Source of the DNA: Bidens hawaiensis
Lineage: Eukaryota > Streptophyta > Magnoliopsida > Asterales > Asteraceae
Direction: 5' to 3'
DNA: 64,000 nucleotides
NCBI GenBank assembly: GCA_021521415.1
Contig: JAIQDT010003865.1
Span: forward strand, 124,001-188,000
Shown here: in pieces, positions 1 through 12,687 of the stretch
How the letters are laid out: each line of letters opens with the position of its first letter
Numbering within the stretch: position 1 is the stretch's first letter
Notes under the pieces: generated by a model
Database searches by the model: none
The model's input: only the letters and a program-made list of their open reading frames with translations
Told to the model about the DNA's origin: nothing
Program-made: the position numbers and the translations under genes

Positions 1-629
1 GTTTGACAAACCCAAACGAAATCGGCCTGGTTGCCGTGTCACATAACGCCGTTTGCACATGACCATACTTATACAAACAGGCTATGTAGTGTTAGACATA
101 GCTACCAGGGCATGTTGTTGGCGGAAGGAGAGCCACAATGGTTGATTTGGCGTGGGAAATGGATGCTCGCAGCACAGACAGTCAAGGCTTTACTGTAGCT
201 TAGTATAATTACATTATAAACATATAAACAAAGTTATTTGTGAACGTACATACATACGTACTTGGGTATTTATAAACTGTGATTGTTGTATGCACAACTG
301 ATTTCTTGAAACTCGTGAAACTCACCAACTATTTGTAGTTGGATGGTTTTAACATGTTTTTCAGGTACTAGATTGGATTAGAAAGTCAATGTGCTACGTG
401 TTTGACTTGCAATCAATGTTGGTTGAATTGATGCAAGTGTGCTAATAGGAAGTAAAGCCGCTTAACGGGCTGGATTTAGTTTGTATCACCTAATTGTAAT
501 TGAAGTTAGATCAATGTAAAATATTGTAAAGTAGTTTGTATTGTTATTTATAAACAATATGGTTGATATCAGAGGTGTCTGTCTCATTTCCGTTTTACGC
601 TTCCACAAATCGCTTAACGGGGTGTGACA
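1..629 (+). repeat. 5' LTR, right-hand part, of outer Ty3/gypsy element
   Basis: This is the downstream end of a long terminal repeat whose left part lies before the window. It matches 18748-19374 nearly base for base, and both copies end in the same TGTGACA. A tRNA-Met-type primer binding site follows within six bases, which marks this as the 5' LTR. By eye there are roughly twenty differences in the first 300 bases against the other copy, so the insertion is not recent. The first bases of the window coincide with the point where the partner LTR was later split by another element. Confidence 0.85.
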
Positions 630-634
630 GAAGT

Positions 635-646
635 TCGTATCAGAGC
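635..646 (+). other. Primer binding site, initiator tRNA-Met type
   Basis: The sequence TCGTATCAGAGC differs by one base from TGGTATCAGAGC, the complement of the plant initiator tRNA-Met 3' end used by most Ty3/gypsy and Ty1/copia elements. It lies five bases after the end of the LTR, as expected for the minus-strand priming site. Confidence 0.8.
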
Positions 647-3600
647 CATTGGTTATAAAGGATTAGGTTATCCATTAGGATACCTAAAATATAACCGTAG
701 GCTCGATTAACAGTGAGAAAATAAATAATAATTTAATATTATATACTGATGGATGCCGGGATGAACTTGTAGGGCAAGTGGGTTATTGTGGTCCGGAACA
801 TAATAACATACTTGCTTGTACGAGGGAATTCGGGGAGAAGTCGCAGAACGTACGGATAGGAAAAAATGGCAACACATGTGTATAAAAGGTAATGCTGAGG
901 ATGTATGTGTGTGTGTGTGTATAACACGCATACGTGCTGATCTGGAACAAGGTGTACGAATACATGTACGTACTGTACTGTCGATAATACTAAGCTTCCG
1001 TGTAACGAATATTTTATTCAGTTATAATCAATATTAATTTAAAATTATATTTTATTAAAAATAATATTATATTTATCATAATTAATATTTTGCCTGACCA
1101 TAACAAATAAAATATTTTATTTGGCCTTAAGTAATAATATTCTCTACTCTGATTCATACTATTGAAAAATATTATTTTTTATGACAAATTGTGAAAACGA
1201 AAGATGTTGAAATCGGTAGTCTCATATCGGATGAAGAACCGGTGTTACCTATAAGCGAGAATTTTGATAAAGCTTTATTGAGTCTGAATTGAATCTTGTT
1301 GTATGATCAAACCACAGACCGAGCATAAATTCAAGCTCTAAAAAGGAACTGTGGAAGGTAAGATATAATTACGTCCATCCCAAGGGAACACGACACTTCT
1401 AACTTACCAGTTTCTAATAGCAAATTGAACTGTTTTCTAGCCATCTCTTCACTTCCATTGTTTGAAAATAAACATTACTCCCAAGAAAATACTTAAGAAA
1501 GAGTATGGTTTATCAAATTATAAATATAAAAGCTATCCTATTAAATTATTAATAATATAACAAACCGTGACCACCTATATATATCATACACCAACTATTA
1601 AAATGATATTTCCTTATACCTCACCAGTACCACCGACTTTGATAAAGCCTCCTCAATTAATAAATTCATCAAATTATCTATAGTATCTCTAACCACTCCC
1701 ATATTGTGGCCACTCCGATCAGTTTATCATAAAGGAGAACCTTCACACTTGCAGACTGATGATGTGTCTTGGCTAAGAACATACTTACTCCCAATTAATA
1801 AGTTATCACTTTTACTAGACCCCGCATGCTTACGTATACTGAATGAGCTGATGAAAGAATATTCTGTAATTATACTAAATAACACCCAAAGGTCAAGGGG
1901 AGTATACAAATGCCTCCCGATTATAGCATATTGTTTAAACTCTTAACGAACAAATGTCTACTTACGGGAGAGACAGGATAAAACAGTTACCCGATAGTGG
2001 GATTACATTTGAATAATTGTTGTAGAAGTTGTGAACTATTCGTGATTGTTATAATGTGTGCTCGGGTAAACAAGGATAGTATGACAATGTTGTGTATAGT
2101 CTTGATACTCCATGCAAGCATTTGGGAGTGTGCTATGCTGATATGGGAGATGATTTGGATCTATTAGTACAAACATTGACCCTTACTGGGTTAAAATTAC
2201 TTGTCACGGGATGACAATTTTCGATACATACATGCAAACCATGGCCTTATTAGGCTAAATCTATGTACTATCCTGGGTATATGGATACATGATTCGGTGT
2301 GTGTAATACGTATCTGCTATTTGAATTACCTAACTGTTAGCTAATGTGATTCCCTGCGCAATGAGTTATAGGGAAATTACTATCATGTGAAGTTTAGTTG
2401 TTTATCATTATAGAATAGCCCCGAATAAAACAAACACGTGATTTGAGGCAGTTGTGGCTGAAAGGATTGTTCAGCGACTGCAGATAGTAACTCTGACAAT
2501 CGCAGCACGATTCGCTGCCAGAATTAATGCAACAATGAATTCAAATCAAAGGCCAAGCACTGATATGGCCGCGAATATTATTCCGTCGCCCCATACTAAC
2601 ACCCCTACCAATTTTATTTTCTCGATAAATACAAACATTGTTACGAATAATATTCTTCCACTGAACACTGATGACTACCAATAACAATAATTTCTCCCAC
2701 TAAATGCCATTGGCAACAAAAATCTTTTACCGAACAGGAATATTAGTCGTAACAACCGTGATCCTTCATGACAGGAATACTCGTTTAAACTATCTAAGTC
2801 GTGCAAACATGTAAATTTTATTGTTACTAAAGAATTAAAGGAATTAGTAAAATGGATCAAGACGATAAAGTCTGTTATCCATACCAGTAGCTCCCAGCAA
2901 ATTGTATTGTTAATTATGTTACTATTACACTACTTAGCCTCGCCCTTGTGTGGTAGAAAACGATTGTACGAATTCGGGAACAAAAGGCAATCATCCGCAT
3001 GACTTAGGCAAAACTTAAAATCAATTATATTGAAACATTCTCGTCCAAGGAAGGAAATCTAGAAATTAAAAACACGAACCCGAAAAATCCAAAACGAAAG
3101 GGTGGGTCAACTGAAATGCACAAACCGTTCTAACAATTTGATTCGACTAATGCTATGGTTAGTATTCCAGAAGAAGAGACCTTAGTTAATCTAGTTAGCC
3201 ACTTAACTTTTGAGAATACCGTGACGCAAGCCGGGGTGGTAACTTTGAATTCGGTCAGTAAAGGTGTGTTGAGAGTACCGGGAAATCATCTAGTACAAAA
3301 CGAGCTATCACGAAACAGGAGTATAAGAGCTACAACAATTTAAACGTGCGTACCCTACAACTCAAAATAATACGACAATTAACTCTAGTTCATAATTAAA
3401 CATATACAATGAACGTTCGCTAAAGGGTATGTTGAATAAAGGCATATCATAAAAGTGGGAAGATAGGATACTATGCCTATAGCTGTGAAACCCTCATGAA
3501 CACTATAAACCGACTATTCTAAACTCATCACTTACAGTTATCCCAATCACTACCAATTCGATCACAAACTATGACAAAATCTCATGTTTACTATGAATAT

Positions 3601-4079
3601 GGAAGTATGAAACACTTCAAAAAGAACTGTCCCTGGTTAAACCAAGAACAAGCATCGACGTCTAACTCGGATGGAGGCCGCGTTTAGTGATTGGAGTAGA
3701 TAAAATATGACAAGACTTAATCAGGGTGAAAGGATACATTTGTAAACTCTGACTAATATGCTCCAGTTTCGTTTAATATAGATACCGATAGAAGCCTTAT
3801 TCCCATTAACTTCTTAGCCATGGAAAATATACCGGTTGGTGAACTAATAGATTCATAAGCTCTATACTTCACTAACGATAAATCTATAACCGTTAACCAA
3901 ATATTCCAAAACTGTCATATTATCTTAAACGACCAACCGATTCTTATTGATCTACTCCCGGTAAAGTTAGAAAGTTTAGATGTAAATGCTCATATGAGAG
4001 AGTTATTTGAGTATAAAGCACATATCGGTTATAAAAAAAATAATAATAAAAAACACTAATATTCCCTCCCATGAATAAA

Positions 4080-4760
4080 CAATTTATTTAATCAATGCGA
4101 AGGACGAATTACTTTTCGAAAATCAACCTTCGATCTGACTATCATCAAGTTGAAATCCAAGAGGAAGATGTCTCTAAAGCAGTGTTTCGAACCTGGTATG
4201 GTGACTATAAATTCTTAGTCATGCCTTTCGGTCTGACTAATGCCTCCACATTTTCATGGATCACCTAAACCGAGTTTGTAATCCATACCGCGACAAATTC
4301 ATTTTAACGTTTTTGGAATTCACATACACCCGAGCAAAACTGGTGAGCACCAGGGTCGCCAGGAGAAATTTCCAAATTTTGGGATTAGCTGGGTATTACC
4401 GGTGCCATATTGAAAATTTTCCAGTATAACCCAATCCTTAACCCTCTTAGCCCAAAAAAGGGGGGGTTCAATTGCTTAAACAGAAACTATGTTCAAACCC
4501 GATACTAAATCTCCCGGAAGGGACTGATGATCTTGTAATTTATTGGGATACATTCTGAAAAGGTTTAGAGTGCGTACTAATGTAGAAAGGCAAGGTTATG
4601 ATATACGCTTCCCAACGAGCAAAGTGCACGAGAAGAATTATACTATCTTTGGCCCGGAGTATCGGACGATTGCCTTTACACCTAAGGCATGGGAATACTA
4701 CTTATATGCCATTAAATGCACAATTTACAGGAATCACAAAAGCCTATGACCTGCATTTAA
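4080..4760 (+). pseudogene. Reverse transcriptase / RNase H remnant of outer gypsy element
   Basis: Translated in shifting frames this gives [12 protein letters not shown] and [11 protein letters not shown], the RT block around the first catalytic Asp and the MPFGLxNAP motif. It continues with ILGLAGYYRCHIENF (the RT-RNase H connection) and GLECVLM, QGYDIRFPT and YLYAIKCTIYRNHKSL (RNase H, normally ending TDHKSL). Several stops and frameshifts separate these pieces and the xxDD active-site block is lost, so the protein cannot be made. Confidence 0.75.
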
Positions 4761-5099
4761 CGGGCAAAACTAGATATGGGGTAAGGAAGACGAGTAGAGT
4801 TGTGGAACAATTTGAAATTGTGAAAACCGATGCCTCAAGATGAAGGGATAAAGTTAAACATTGTAAAGAGTGGGTATTTGAAATGATTGTTTAGACAAAC
4901 ATTATCGGGCATATTCATATCGCCCAAAAGAAAGCCCTGAGAGCATAACATTTAGAAAACAAAATTTTGTACGGGGACGATAAGAACTTTGGAAAGGACA
5001 ACCGATGAAATCCTATACCTCCAACAAACCGAGTCTAGATTCCAACTTTTGTTAAACTAAGTGACCTGATCATAGACGAAGCATATAAGTCCAAAGATT

Positions 5100-5480
5100 C
5101 TATTCCTCTAGGTGCCGATAAGATGCACAAACATTTAAATAAATATTATTGGTGATCCGAATGTCTGACTCGTGCTAGAATTAAAGAAGATTATCAAAAC
5201 CCTCAGTAATGTTATAATAACAGGAAACTCCCAGTAGAAGTGGGAACAGATTATACTGATCTTCACAACACACTTTCGTAAATCATTCCGAGAACATAGT
5301 ATGGCCCGGGTACTAATAGGCCGGCTAACTTAAATTGCATATTTTCTCCCAACCCATAACAACTACACAACTGAAAAGCGCGCCTACCATTATGTCAACA
5401 AAGTCATATCTCATCATGGTATGTCTAATTCGATTACTTCAAAATGAGATAGTCATTTCGCTTCTTATTTCCTAACAAAC
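5100..5480 (+). pseudogene. Integrase remnant of outer gypsy element
   Basis: The piece KMHKHLNKYYW followed by CLTRARIKEDYQNP matches the HHCC zinc-binding N-terminus of gypsy integrases, with the second Cys of CLTC changed to Arg. About 200 bases further on, HHGMSNSITSK then DSHFASYF matches the block around the second catalytic Asp (SDRDxRF). Stops lie between the pieces. The sequence runs on without a clear boundary to the polypurine tract near 6266. Confidence 0.65.
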
Positions 5481-6264
5481 TTAAGAAACCGAATCGGCTT
5501 AAGCATGACCTATTATTCCCAAATAAAAGATCGATCTGGGCGAACTATACAAACATTGGAATAATTACATTGCAATTGCATATTAAATCTTGAAGGAAAT
5601 TAAGGCCAGCATTTTCCACTAGTCTAATCTTCGTATACTAATAGTTACCATAATATTATACGAGTGACACTATAACTGGTACGATACAGGCAAGAATATA
5701 AATCGCTACATTAATAGGCTAAAGGTTAGCAACACTCAAAATGCCAATTTGATTTCAAAAGCCGCAGATAAAACTCATAGAATTCAAAAACAAACTAAAA
5801 GCCGCATAAGACTAATGAAAGAATATATCGATGTACATTATGAATTGTTGACCTTTGAAAAGGTTATTTGAGTTGAGGAAACTGATAAGTTGACATCAAC
5901 ATATCGGAACCGTACAATGTCATCCTGAAATTTAATCTCATAGCAAATTGACTAAAACCATATTTAATGTCAAGTTTTCGTCTTACTAATAATTTCCTAT
6001 GTACCGAAACAAACAAGTGCCTTATTGACAAGGTGGAGATAATACCACTTGAAAACTTACTTATAACTAAAATTGGTAAAGATCCCGTATGAATAATGGA
6101 CGGGAAACTGAAACAGTTATGACTCGTCAAAAATTTCATTGATCAAATTTCGGTAAAATCCACAGTGGGGAACCAAATATATTTGAAAACAAAAACAAAT
6201 ACTCCTGTTGGTCCCTAAGGAACGTATAACTAGCATATTGAATTTCGGTGATGAAATTTCTTAA

Positions 6265-6276
6265 CGGGGGGGAGAA
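6265..6276 (+). other. Polypurine tract of outer gypsy element
   Basis: A run of seven G residues followed by AGAA sits immediately before the TGTGACA that opens the 3' LTR. This is the expected site of plus-strand priming. Confidence 0.75.
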
Positions 6277-8332
6277 TGTGACAATTGAGACAAAACCAGG
6301 TACACCCTAATATACAGTTACTGATTTAACAATTAAACGCTTAATATGTGATGAACGAATGATTAACCGAACGGGTATGGTTATGACCCAGATATCCTGG
6401 GGGCATCTATAAGTGATATACGTTTAATATAAACCAACATATTTATGTTATGGCCTTAGTATGATAGCAAACAAGTTAAACGAAAAGATGCTCGTTTAAC
6501 CACCCACTATGGATTTAAACGCGAAAGATTGTTACAAAACAAGCATTGTATCATCCATTAAGCCGAAAAAGATTTACAAAACACTTAGTGGGAATGTTTT
6601 AAGCTATTCGTGAAAATATTTTAAATTTTTACAAACGTATAGTATGTTTTTATAAATTTATACAAAAATAGCCGAAAAACACTCGTTTTGGCGCTATTTG
6701 TCGTACCTGATATGTTTTTCGCATCAAAAACCGAAACCAAAATAAATTTGGACTTGCATTTTTACATGTGGGCTTGCATATTCAATATGTTGGGCCAAAA
6801 TGGGCCAAGGGGGGGCCATGAAGAATTCCGGCCGCAATGGAAACCCCCCCTTTAATCACCTTTTGTTATTTAATGAAGTTTTGACATTTTGGTCATAACT
6901 TGTGAGAAAAACCTAGAATACTCTCGATCTCCAGCCAAACCATCAAAAAAATTAAGGTAACTTCATTAATTAATTAATTTTTATACATGTTTAATCTTGT
7001 TAATATCTATAAACACAGTTTGGTTATCAAAAATCATTACTAACCATGTAAAAATCCTAAAATGGTCCAAAAACGTGTTTTGATCATACGCATGGTTAGA
7101 AATCAGAATCATACTCTTTTTTGGCCATAAACACGGCGCCGTTTTTAAGGCTCAAAAGTTCGGTTTAATACCCTAGCCGAAACCCTAAGTTAAGAGGCTT
7201 CCATGTTGATGAAACTTGCTTTTTTGTGACATAGGACATGTAAGCTTGCATAGAAGCACAAGAACCCGAAAACTTGATAAGAAGGGCGAAAACAAACCAA
7301 AACCGCTAAGGTAATACCGAATCACTCGATACGGGCTGTTCAGGATTCGATTGTGATGTGCATATTGTTAGGTCATGAAAATTTGCAGAGACATCAGGGA
7401 ACATGTCATTGAGTCCCTGTTCAAATTTGGTTATTTTTCGACCATCCGAGAATATTTGGCGAATTTATTACCGAATTGGGGCGTTTATTTGGGAAAATAG
7501 TTAAAATGCTTGAAAGAATATGAAATTTTGTGGGGGACTCAGATTTGTTATATTATGATCATATAAGAAATTTAGGTTCATTTTGAAAACCCAAAGTATG
7601 GTTTGTGCAATTACGTTTATTTGAATTTTTCATAGTCGTTTTTTGCTATAAAAGGATAATTGGCAGGATTGTTAAGAGTTTGGAATTTTTCCAGGTTGGT
7701 TTGGGATATATTTTGGTCACTCAGAAATTTTGGTGGATTTTTTGGAAATCGTTTGGTATAAACGGATGCTTTTCGGGCTAAATATATCAGATAAAAGGAT
7801 TTTTTTTTTATAACTTAATCATTTTATCGAACAACACATTTACCCAAGCTTACATCCCCATAACTGTTTTCTAAACGCATAAACGAACAACTTGGCCCAG
7901 CTATGAAAATGGGAAAACTGATCCAAGTTCGGTTTTAAGGATTAGACATTGAATAACATCACAATCTAAGCCTATTGACACTTTCTGGGTGTACCAGCTA
8001 TACCCAGATTAGATATACAGCCCAGTTTAGTATTGAGATTATAATAATATTAAAATTTTAATATTATTATAATATTAATTATAGGGTCCAATGATTTTGA
8101 GTCAAGCAAAACCTGAACTGTCGTGCTACTGAATCCTGATTAAACTGTGAGTTTCATGACCCCACTTTAAACTGTTTTTACGAACTTTTGGGGTGAAAAA
8201 CATTTTGATACAAATCTATATACTATGAATTGTTTAATGATGGGAATTATCTAAGTGCTAACACACAAAAGTCCCCACGAATACAGTGTTTAGCTTCGAG
8301 CAGGTGGCTTGTGAATAGTACTATTGGTTTGA
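6277..8332 (+). repeat. 3' LTR of outer gypsy element, first part
   Basis: The LTR opens with TGTGACAATT right after the polypurine tract and is interrupted at 8332 by the Athila-like element. Its remainder is 18753-19374. Joined without the insertion and one TSD copy, the LTR is about 2.68 kb. No ORF of note lies in this stretch. Confidence 0.85.
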
Positions 8333-10121
8333 TGATGTGGTCTAAAATATACGTATCATTATATAAATATTCCCTATACTTTAAAGTCATTTTGAGCCAG
8401 TTTTTATTAAATATTATTAATATTTGGTTCATATGTGAATTTAATGATTTCGAGAGACTATGAGCTAAAATGGTGCACTTTTACTAAACTTGAAACCGAC
8501 GAATGAAGGGTCGAGCATATGCTATATATTATTAATATTTATTAATATAATTAACTATTTATATACATATATAGTATCTTAAAAAAAGAGAAAATATAAA
8601 AGAAAAGAAAAAAAACGTATTAAATAATAATAATAATAATAATACATAATAATAATTTCTATACATAATAAATCAAAAGATGTGTGGTTTGAGAATTCAC
8701 GTGACACCCATGTTATATATTAAAATATTAATTGTGTTTCAATGTCAATTGAGTGGGCCAGTTCATGGGTTTTGTTTTGGTGATTAGGAACTAATTGGCA
8801 ACAATACGTAACTTGGAGAAAAAGTGAAGTCACAATATAAAAACAGAAAGGAGCCGCCATATGTTGGGTAGTGGGGTTAAAAACCTAGGAGTCAGAGAGG
8901 GAGAGACGCAAGAAAGGAGTCAGAAGGCGGAGTTGGACAAGGGTTTCGACAGAAGGCAAAGCAAGAAAAAGAGAGAGAAAGTCATTGTTTCAACCAAATA
9001 ACGTCCGGATTCAACACCTACTCATCCAAGAATCGTTATTATTTGGTTTGAATTTATTATTTTCGTCATGAATTTATTGTTTGAACTTATTTATTTTCTT
9101 TTGCTCTTGAGTATGGTTGTTGGCTAAACCCATAGACTGCCTAGGTTATGATGAACCTACTTTGATGTCTTGATTTGACTTGGGATTTATTTAACATTAT
9201 GGTTTTTATGATTTAGTAAAGGTTTAACTATATTAAATTGATGCATATGGATGCCTAGGATTGTATGATGAGTTTTATTCCATAGTTTTCCTTGATTATT
9301 GTTTGTCATATGATAGGTTGCTATTAGATCAATTACTTTGTGTTCTTGATTATTTTATGGTTGATTTTATGATAAGATCATAGGAATAATATTGTCAAAT
9401 AAACCTAAGTGTGCTGCTAACCTAAAATCTATAAAGTGCTAGGTTATTGATAGATCTTTACTATTTAATCTTGCAAAATTTAGTTCCTCATAAGGAGTCC
9501 GTCTAGGGTTGATTATTTATTATTGTCTATCAAATCAATTAAATATAATAAATTAACTTTGATTTCCATGCTGTAAGGTAGGATTTCGTATAAAGAAACT
9601 AAATTATAATTAATTAGGTGACCGTAAGAGAACTTGATTTTCAATACTGGTGTGCGATAAAACTTGTTAGAAATCCATAGGTGTCTCTTGAGAAGGGTCA
9701 GGGGTCCTGTTCGGGTTTTCATTTAAGTGTCTATTTTACGATCCCTGTCCATAACTAAATATTTTCTCAGGTTAATTCATTACTAAAATTTAGGGGATTC
9801 TAGCCTAGCTAGTTTCCATATTATTATCTTATTTTAATAATAAACTTTTGCTTTTGTTTAAGTTAAATTATTATTTTAAATAAAAGCCCCCCAAACAAAT
9901 ATAAATTAATAAGTCGTGTTTGTAGTCGAGTCTAATTAGCTAATAAACGTAATTTAAAGAGTCTCGTGGGTTCGATATCTGGACTTACTTAGCGTTAGTA
10001 GATTCGATCGGTTCCCTTGCCGGTTAGAAGTTTAGTCGAGTTTTAGAGAGTCTAGAGTATTACTTAGTGTTTATTTTTAGTTAATTTAGTTAATAAATAT
10101 TAAACTACTTTTAGCACATCA
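8333..10121 (+). repeat. Athila-like LTR, copy 1
   Basis: The 1,789-bp repeat runs from TGATGTGGTC to TAGCACATCA and carries the terminal inverted repeat TGATGT/ACATCA. It matches 15983-17817 with few substitutions; copy 2 is about 46 bp longer, mainly from an extra T-rich segment near 17520-17560. Small ORFs inside are antisense or chance frames. Confidence 0.92.
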
Positions 10122-10127
10122 GGTTTT

Positions 10128-10144
10128 TGGCACCGTTGCCGGGG
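10128..10144 (+). other. Primer binding site, tRNA-Asp type
   Basis: TGGCACCGTTGCCGGGG differs at one base from TGGCGCCGTTGCCGGGG, the complement of the 3' end of plant tRNA-Asp. This PBS type is usual for Athila/Tat-group elements. A second copy lies at 17824-17840 after LTR copy 2, also with one mismatch. Confidence 0.85.
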
Positions 10145-10335
10145 ACTCTTGGCGATTGCGATATTAGATTTGATTAGACTTGCTTGCTATATACGTGCTA
10201 TTTGCTTTATTTATTGCTTTGAGTCGTAGGAGTCTAATTTTAAGTGTTAGATATTTTATTCTATTTTCAATTTTTTTTTATTTTCGAGTTTTTTATTAGA
10301 GTTTACCAATTTTGTTTTGTGTGATTTTCAGGTCC

Positions 10336-11758
10336 ATGCCACATCTTCGTTCGCAAGGACCGCCGTTGAATTGTTTTGGACCTACTCCGTTGAAGTCCGA
10401 GGCAAATTCGTCTGAAAAGCAACCGGTCACCAAAGATACTTCACCAAAGTCATCACCCACCAATTCACCACCACCAAGTCCTAGACCCGTTCCAATGGCC
10501 GAGAATAACCGCACCTTGTACCAGCAAGCTTTTGAAGGGTTCCATGGAGATCACTCACCCATTGTCGCTCCCGACATTAATAACCCTAACTCGTGGCAGA
10601 TCCCATCCTATGTCATGAACAACATCACCCAACACCACCAATTCCATGGCCGTGAAGATGAAGATGCACCGGCACACATCATCCGTCTGACTCGTGTGTT
10701 CAAAATGTTCAATTTGCACGGTGCTACTGAGGATGCGAACTTCCTTCACTTGTTCCCGTTTACACTTTCGGGTCGTGCCGCCACTTGGCTCGACTCACAA
10801 CCAGCTGGAGCATTCACCACATAGGAGGCGCTTCGCAATGCATTTATCAAAAAGTATTTTCCACCTGCTAAGGCCTCTCGCCTCCGTGATCAGATCCACT
10901 CCTTTCACATGTAGCCAGACTAGGCGTATTACCAAGCTTGGGAGCGTTTCCACAATCTGCTTTCCCGTTGTTCAGAACATGGGCTCACACCTTGGGCCCT
11001 TGTTGAGAAGTTTTACAATGGGCTTACTTATTAGGCTCAAGCGAGGTTTGACAAAGCTGCTGGGGGTAAATTGATGGACAAGAAGAATGTGACCGAGTGT
11101 AACGAGCTGTTTGAAAGTTTCGCGTAGTATGAGTACGCGAAGAAGCCACGAGGCGAGAATTCCAATCCCGTCACCAGTATACCCTCATCTGCTCGAGGTG
11201 TGCACCAGGTTAATCTGGATACTGGTATGGCTGTTGCTTTGGAGAATCTCACCTGAGAGATAAAAGAGTTAAAAGCTAAGGTGGATAAGTGTCAGATGTG
11301 TAGGGGTGGTCATTGTACGCTGGATTGTCCGTTGATGAATAATCAAGATGTTGATTTTGTGGCTAGTCAGAACAGGTTCCCTAATGCTTACAACAACAAC
11401 AATCAGAACTGGAACAGCTACAAGAATCAGAATCAGAATCAAGGTCAAAGTAACTCGAGTTGGCGTCCGGCCGGTGGACCACCTGGTTTCCAAGCCCCCC
11501 ATAATCGAAATCAAGGACAGTATAACATGATGGTTCCAATGGTCAAAGTTCGAATAATGTGCCGGATCTGAGTAAGAAGTTAGACGAGATGATGCAGCAA
11601 ATCGTCACTAGAGATCAAGTCACTCAAAAGACCATTGCCGAGCATGATCTGCTTTTCAATAATCAACAATCAGCTATGCTCGACATGCAACAAACCATTG
11701 GTGATATTGCCCGACAATTGAATGAAAGACCCCCGGGACAGTTTTCACGTTCTACTCG
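10336..11758 (+). pseudogene. Athila-like gag (capsid and zinc finger), broken
   Basis: The frame starts MPHLRSQGP and contains a proline/serine-rich N-terminus and a capsid-like stretch (FKMFNLHGATEDANF, AATWLDSQPAGAF). TAG at 10822-10824 stops it; the partner copy at 18033 has TTG there. Further stops follow, for example in FHM*PD and FA*YEY, and a zinc finger CQMCRGGHCTLDC (Cx2Cx3Hx4C) appears near 11293. A frameshift near 11530 leads into the coiled-coil-like tail (LLFNNQQSAMLDMQQT). Gag packages the element RNA and forms the particle; this copy cannot make it intact. Confidence 0.85.
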
Positions 11759-12687
11759 ATGCTGGCCGCTCAAATAAAGGCAATCACTACTCGTAGCGGC
11801 AAGGTTTTAGGTCCCGAGGTGCGAAGGAATGACGTTGAAGTAGAAGAAGAGGAGGTGATGGATGAAGAGATCGATATGGAAATACAGGGAAAAGTACAGA
11901 ACACCGCACCAGTTGCACCGCCAGTAGAGAAGAAGCCGGTTGAAATCCGGCCATCACCTTTGGTTGATCACTCTCGTATCCCATATCTCGCTCGCGCAAA
12001 ACACCAAAAATATACACGGGAGTATGGGCACTTTCTTGGAATGTTCCGACAGTTGAAGATTAATCTCCCGTTCATTGAAGCCCTCCAACACATGCCGAAA
12101 TACGCGAAGTTCTTGAAAGACCTATTGAAGAAGAACGATAGGTTGGGGGAGGTGTCATCGATTCCACTCATGGGAGATTGTTCGACGGTAGTGTTGAACC
12201 GCGTGCCCGAGAAATTGTCGGATCCGGGTGTGTTTACGATTCCGTGTTTGTTTGGTAGTGATGCGATGAGCCATGCATTGGCGGATTTGGGTGCAAGTAT
12301 AAATTTGATGCTGTATACCTTGTACGAGAAGTTGGAGTTGGGCGAGCTTACACCGACTCGCATGTCCTTGTCGTTGGCCGATCATTCGGTCAAGTATTCG
12401 CGAGGTATTATCAAGAAGTTGTTAGTAAAGGTGGATAAGTTTGTGTTTCCAGTTGATTTTGTGGTACTGGATATGGAGGCCGACGTGAAGGTTCCCATTA
12501 TTCTTGGTCGTCTGTTTTTACGAACCGCGAAGGCGCTTAACGATGTGTACGATGGGAAGATCACGCTTCGGGTTGGTGATGAGAATGTTACTTATGATGT
12601 CGCGAGGTCGATGAAGCATTCGAGTGATAAGATGATTTCAGTGGTCCATGCCACTCGGTTTATTTTATTAACTCGTTTATTGCAGGT
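11759..12687 (+). pseudogene. Athila-like pol: aspartic protease region
   Basis: The open frame (343 codons in all) encodes an acidic, proline-containing linker and then the protease. ADLGASINLM holds the DLGASIN form of the D(S/T)G active site, and VPIILGRLFLRTA is the ILGR flap-region block. The frame ends just after RT-linker sequence at 12790, while the RT frame opens at 12688, so a frameshift separates protease from RT. The enzyme would process the polyprotein inside the particle. Confidence 0.85.

Larger units (their letters stand above)
630..6276 (+). pseudogene. Decayed gag-pol interior of outer chromovirus-like gypsy element
   Basis: No long ORF survives between the two LTRs, but domain relics appear in the expected gag-PR-RT-RNaseH-IN order. 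A CCHC knuckle relic at about 3585-3636 reads YYEYGSMKHFKKNC, with the first two cysteines replaced by tyrosine. A protease-region relic at about 3890-3990 reads roughly NCHIILNDQPILIDLLP. RT/RNaseH and integrase relics follow and are listed separately. Just before the PPT an EFGDEIS-like end of pol resembles the tail of chromovirus polyproteins. Order, PBS and tail favour a Tekay/Del-type chromovirus; I cannot confirm the chromodomain. 650-3500 holds no domain that I recognise. Confidence 0.75.

Noticed and set aside
635..646. tRNA gene fragment
   Set aside because: Only the short complement of a tRNA 3' end is present, at the position of a retrotransposon primer binding site; the same holds at 10128, 17824, 37652 and 57810.
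707..1037. Small ORFs near the window start
   Set aside because: They run through a GT-repeat next to the primer binding site of a decayed element and show no conserved motif.
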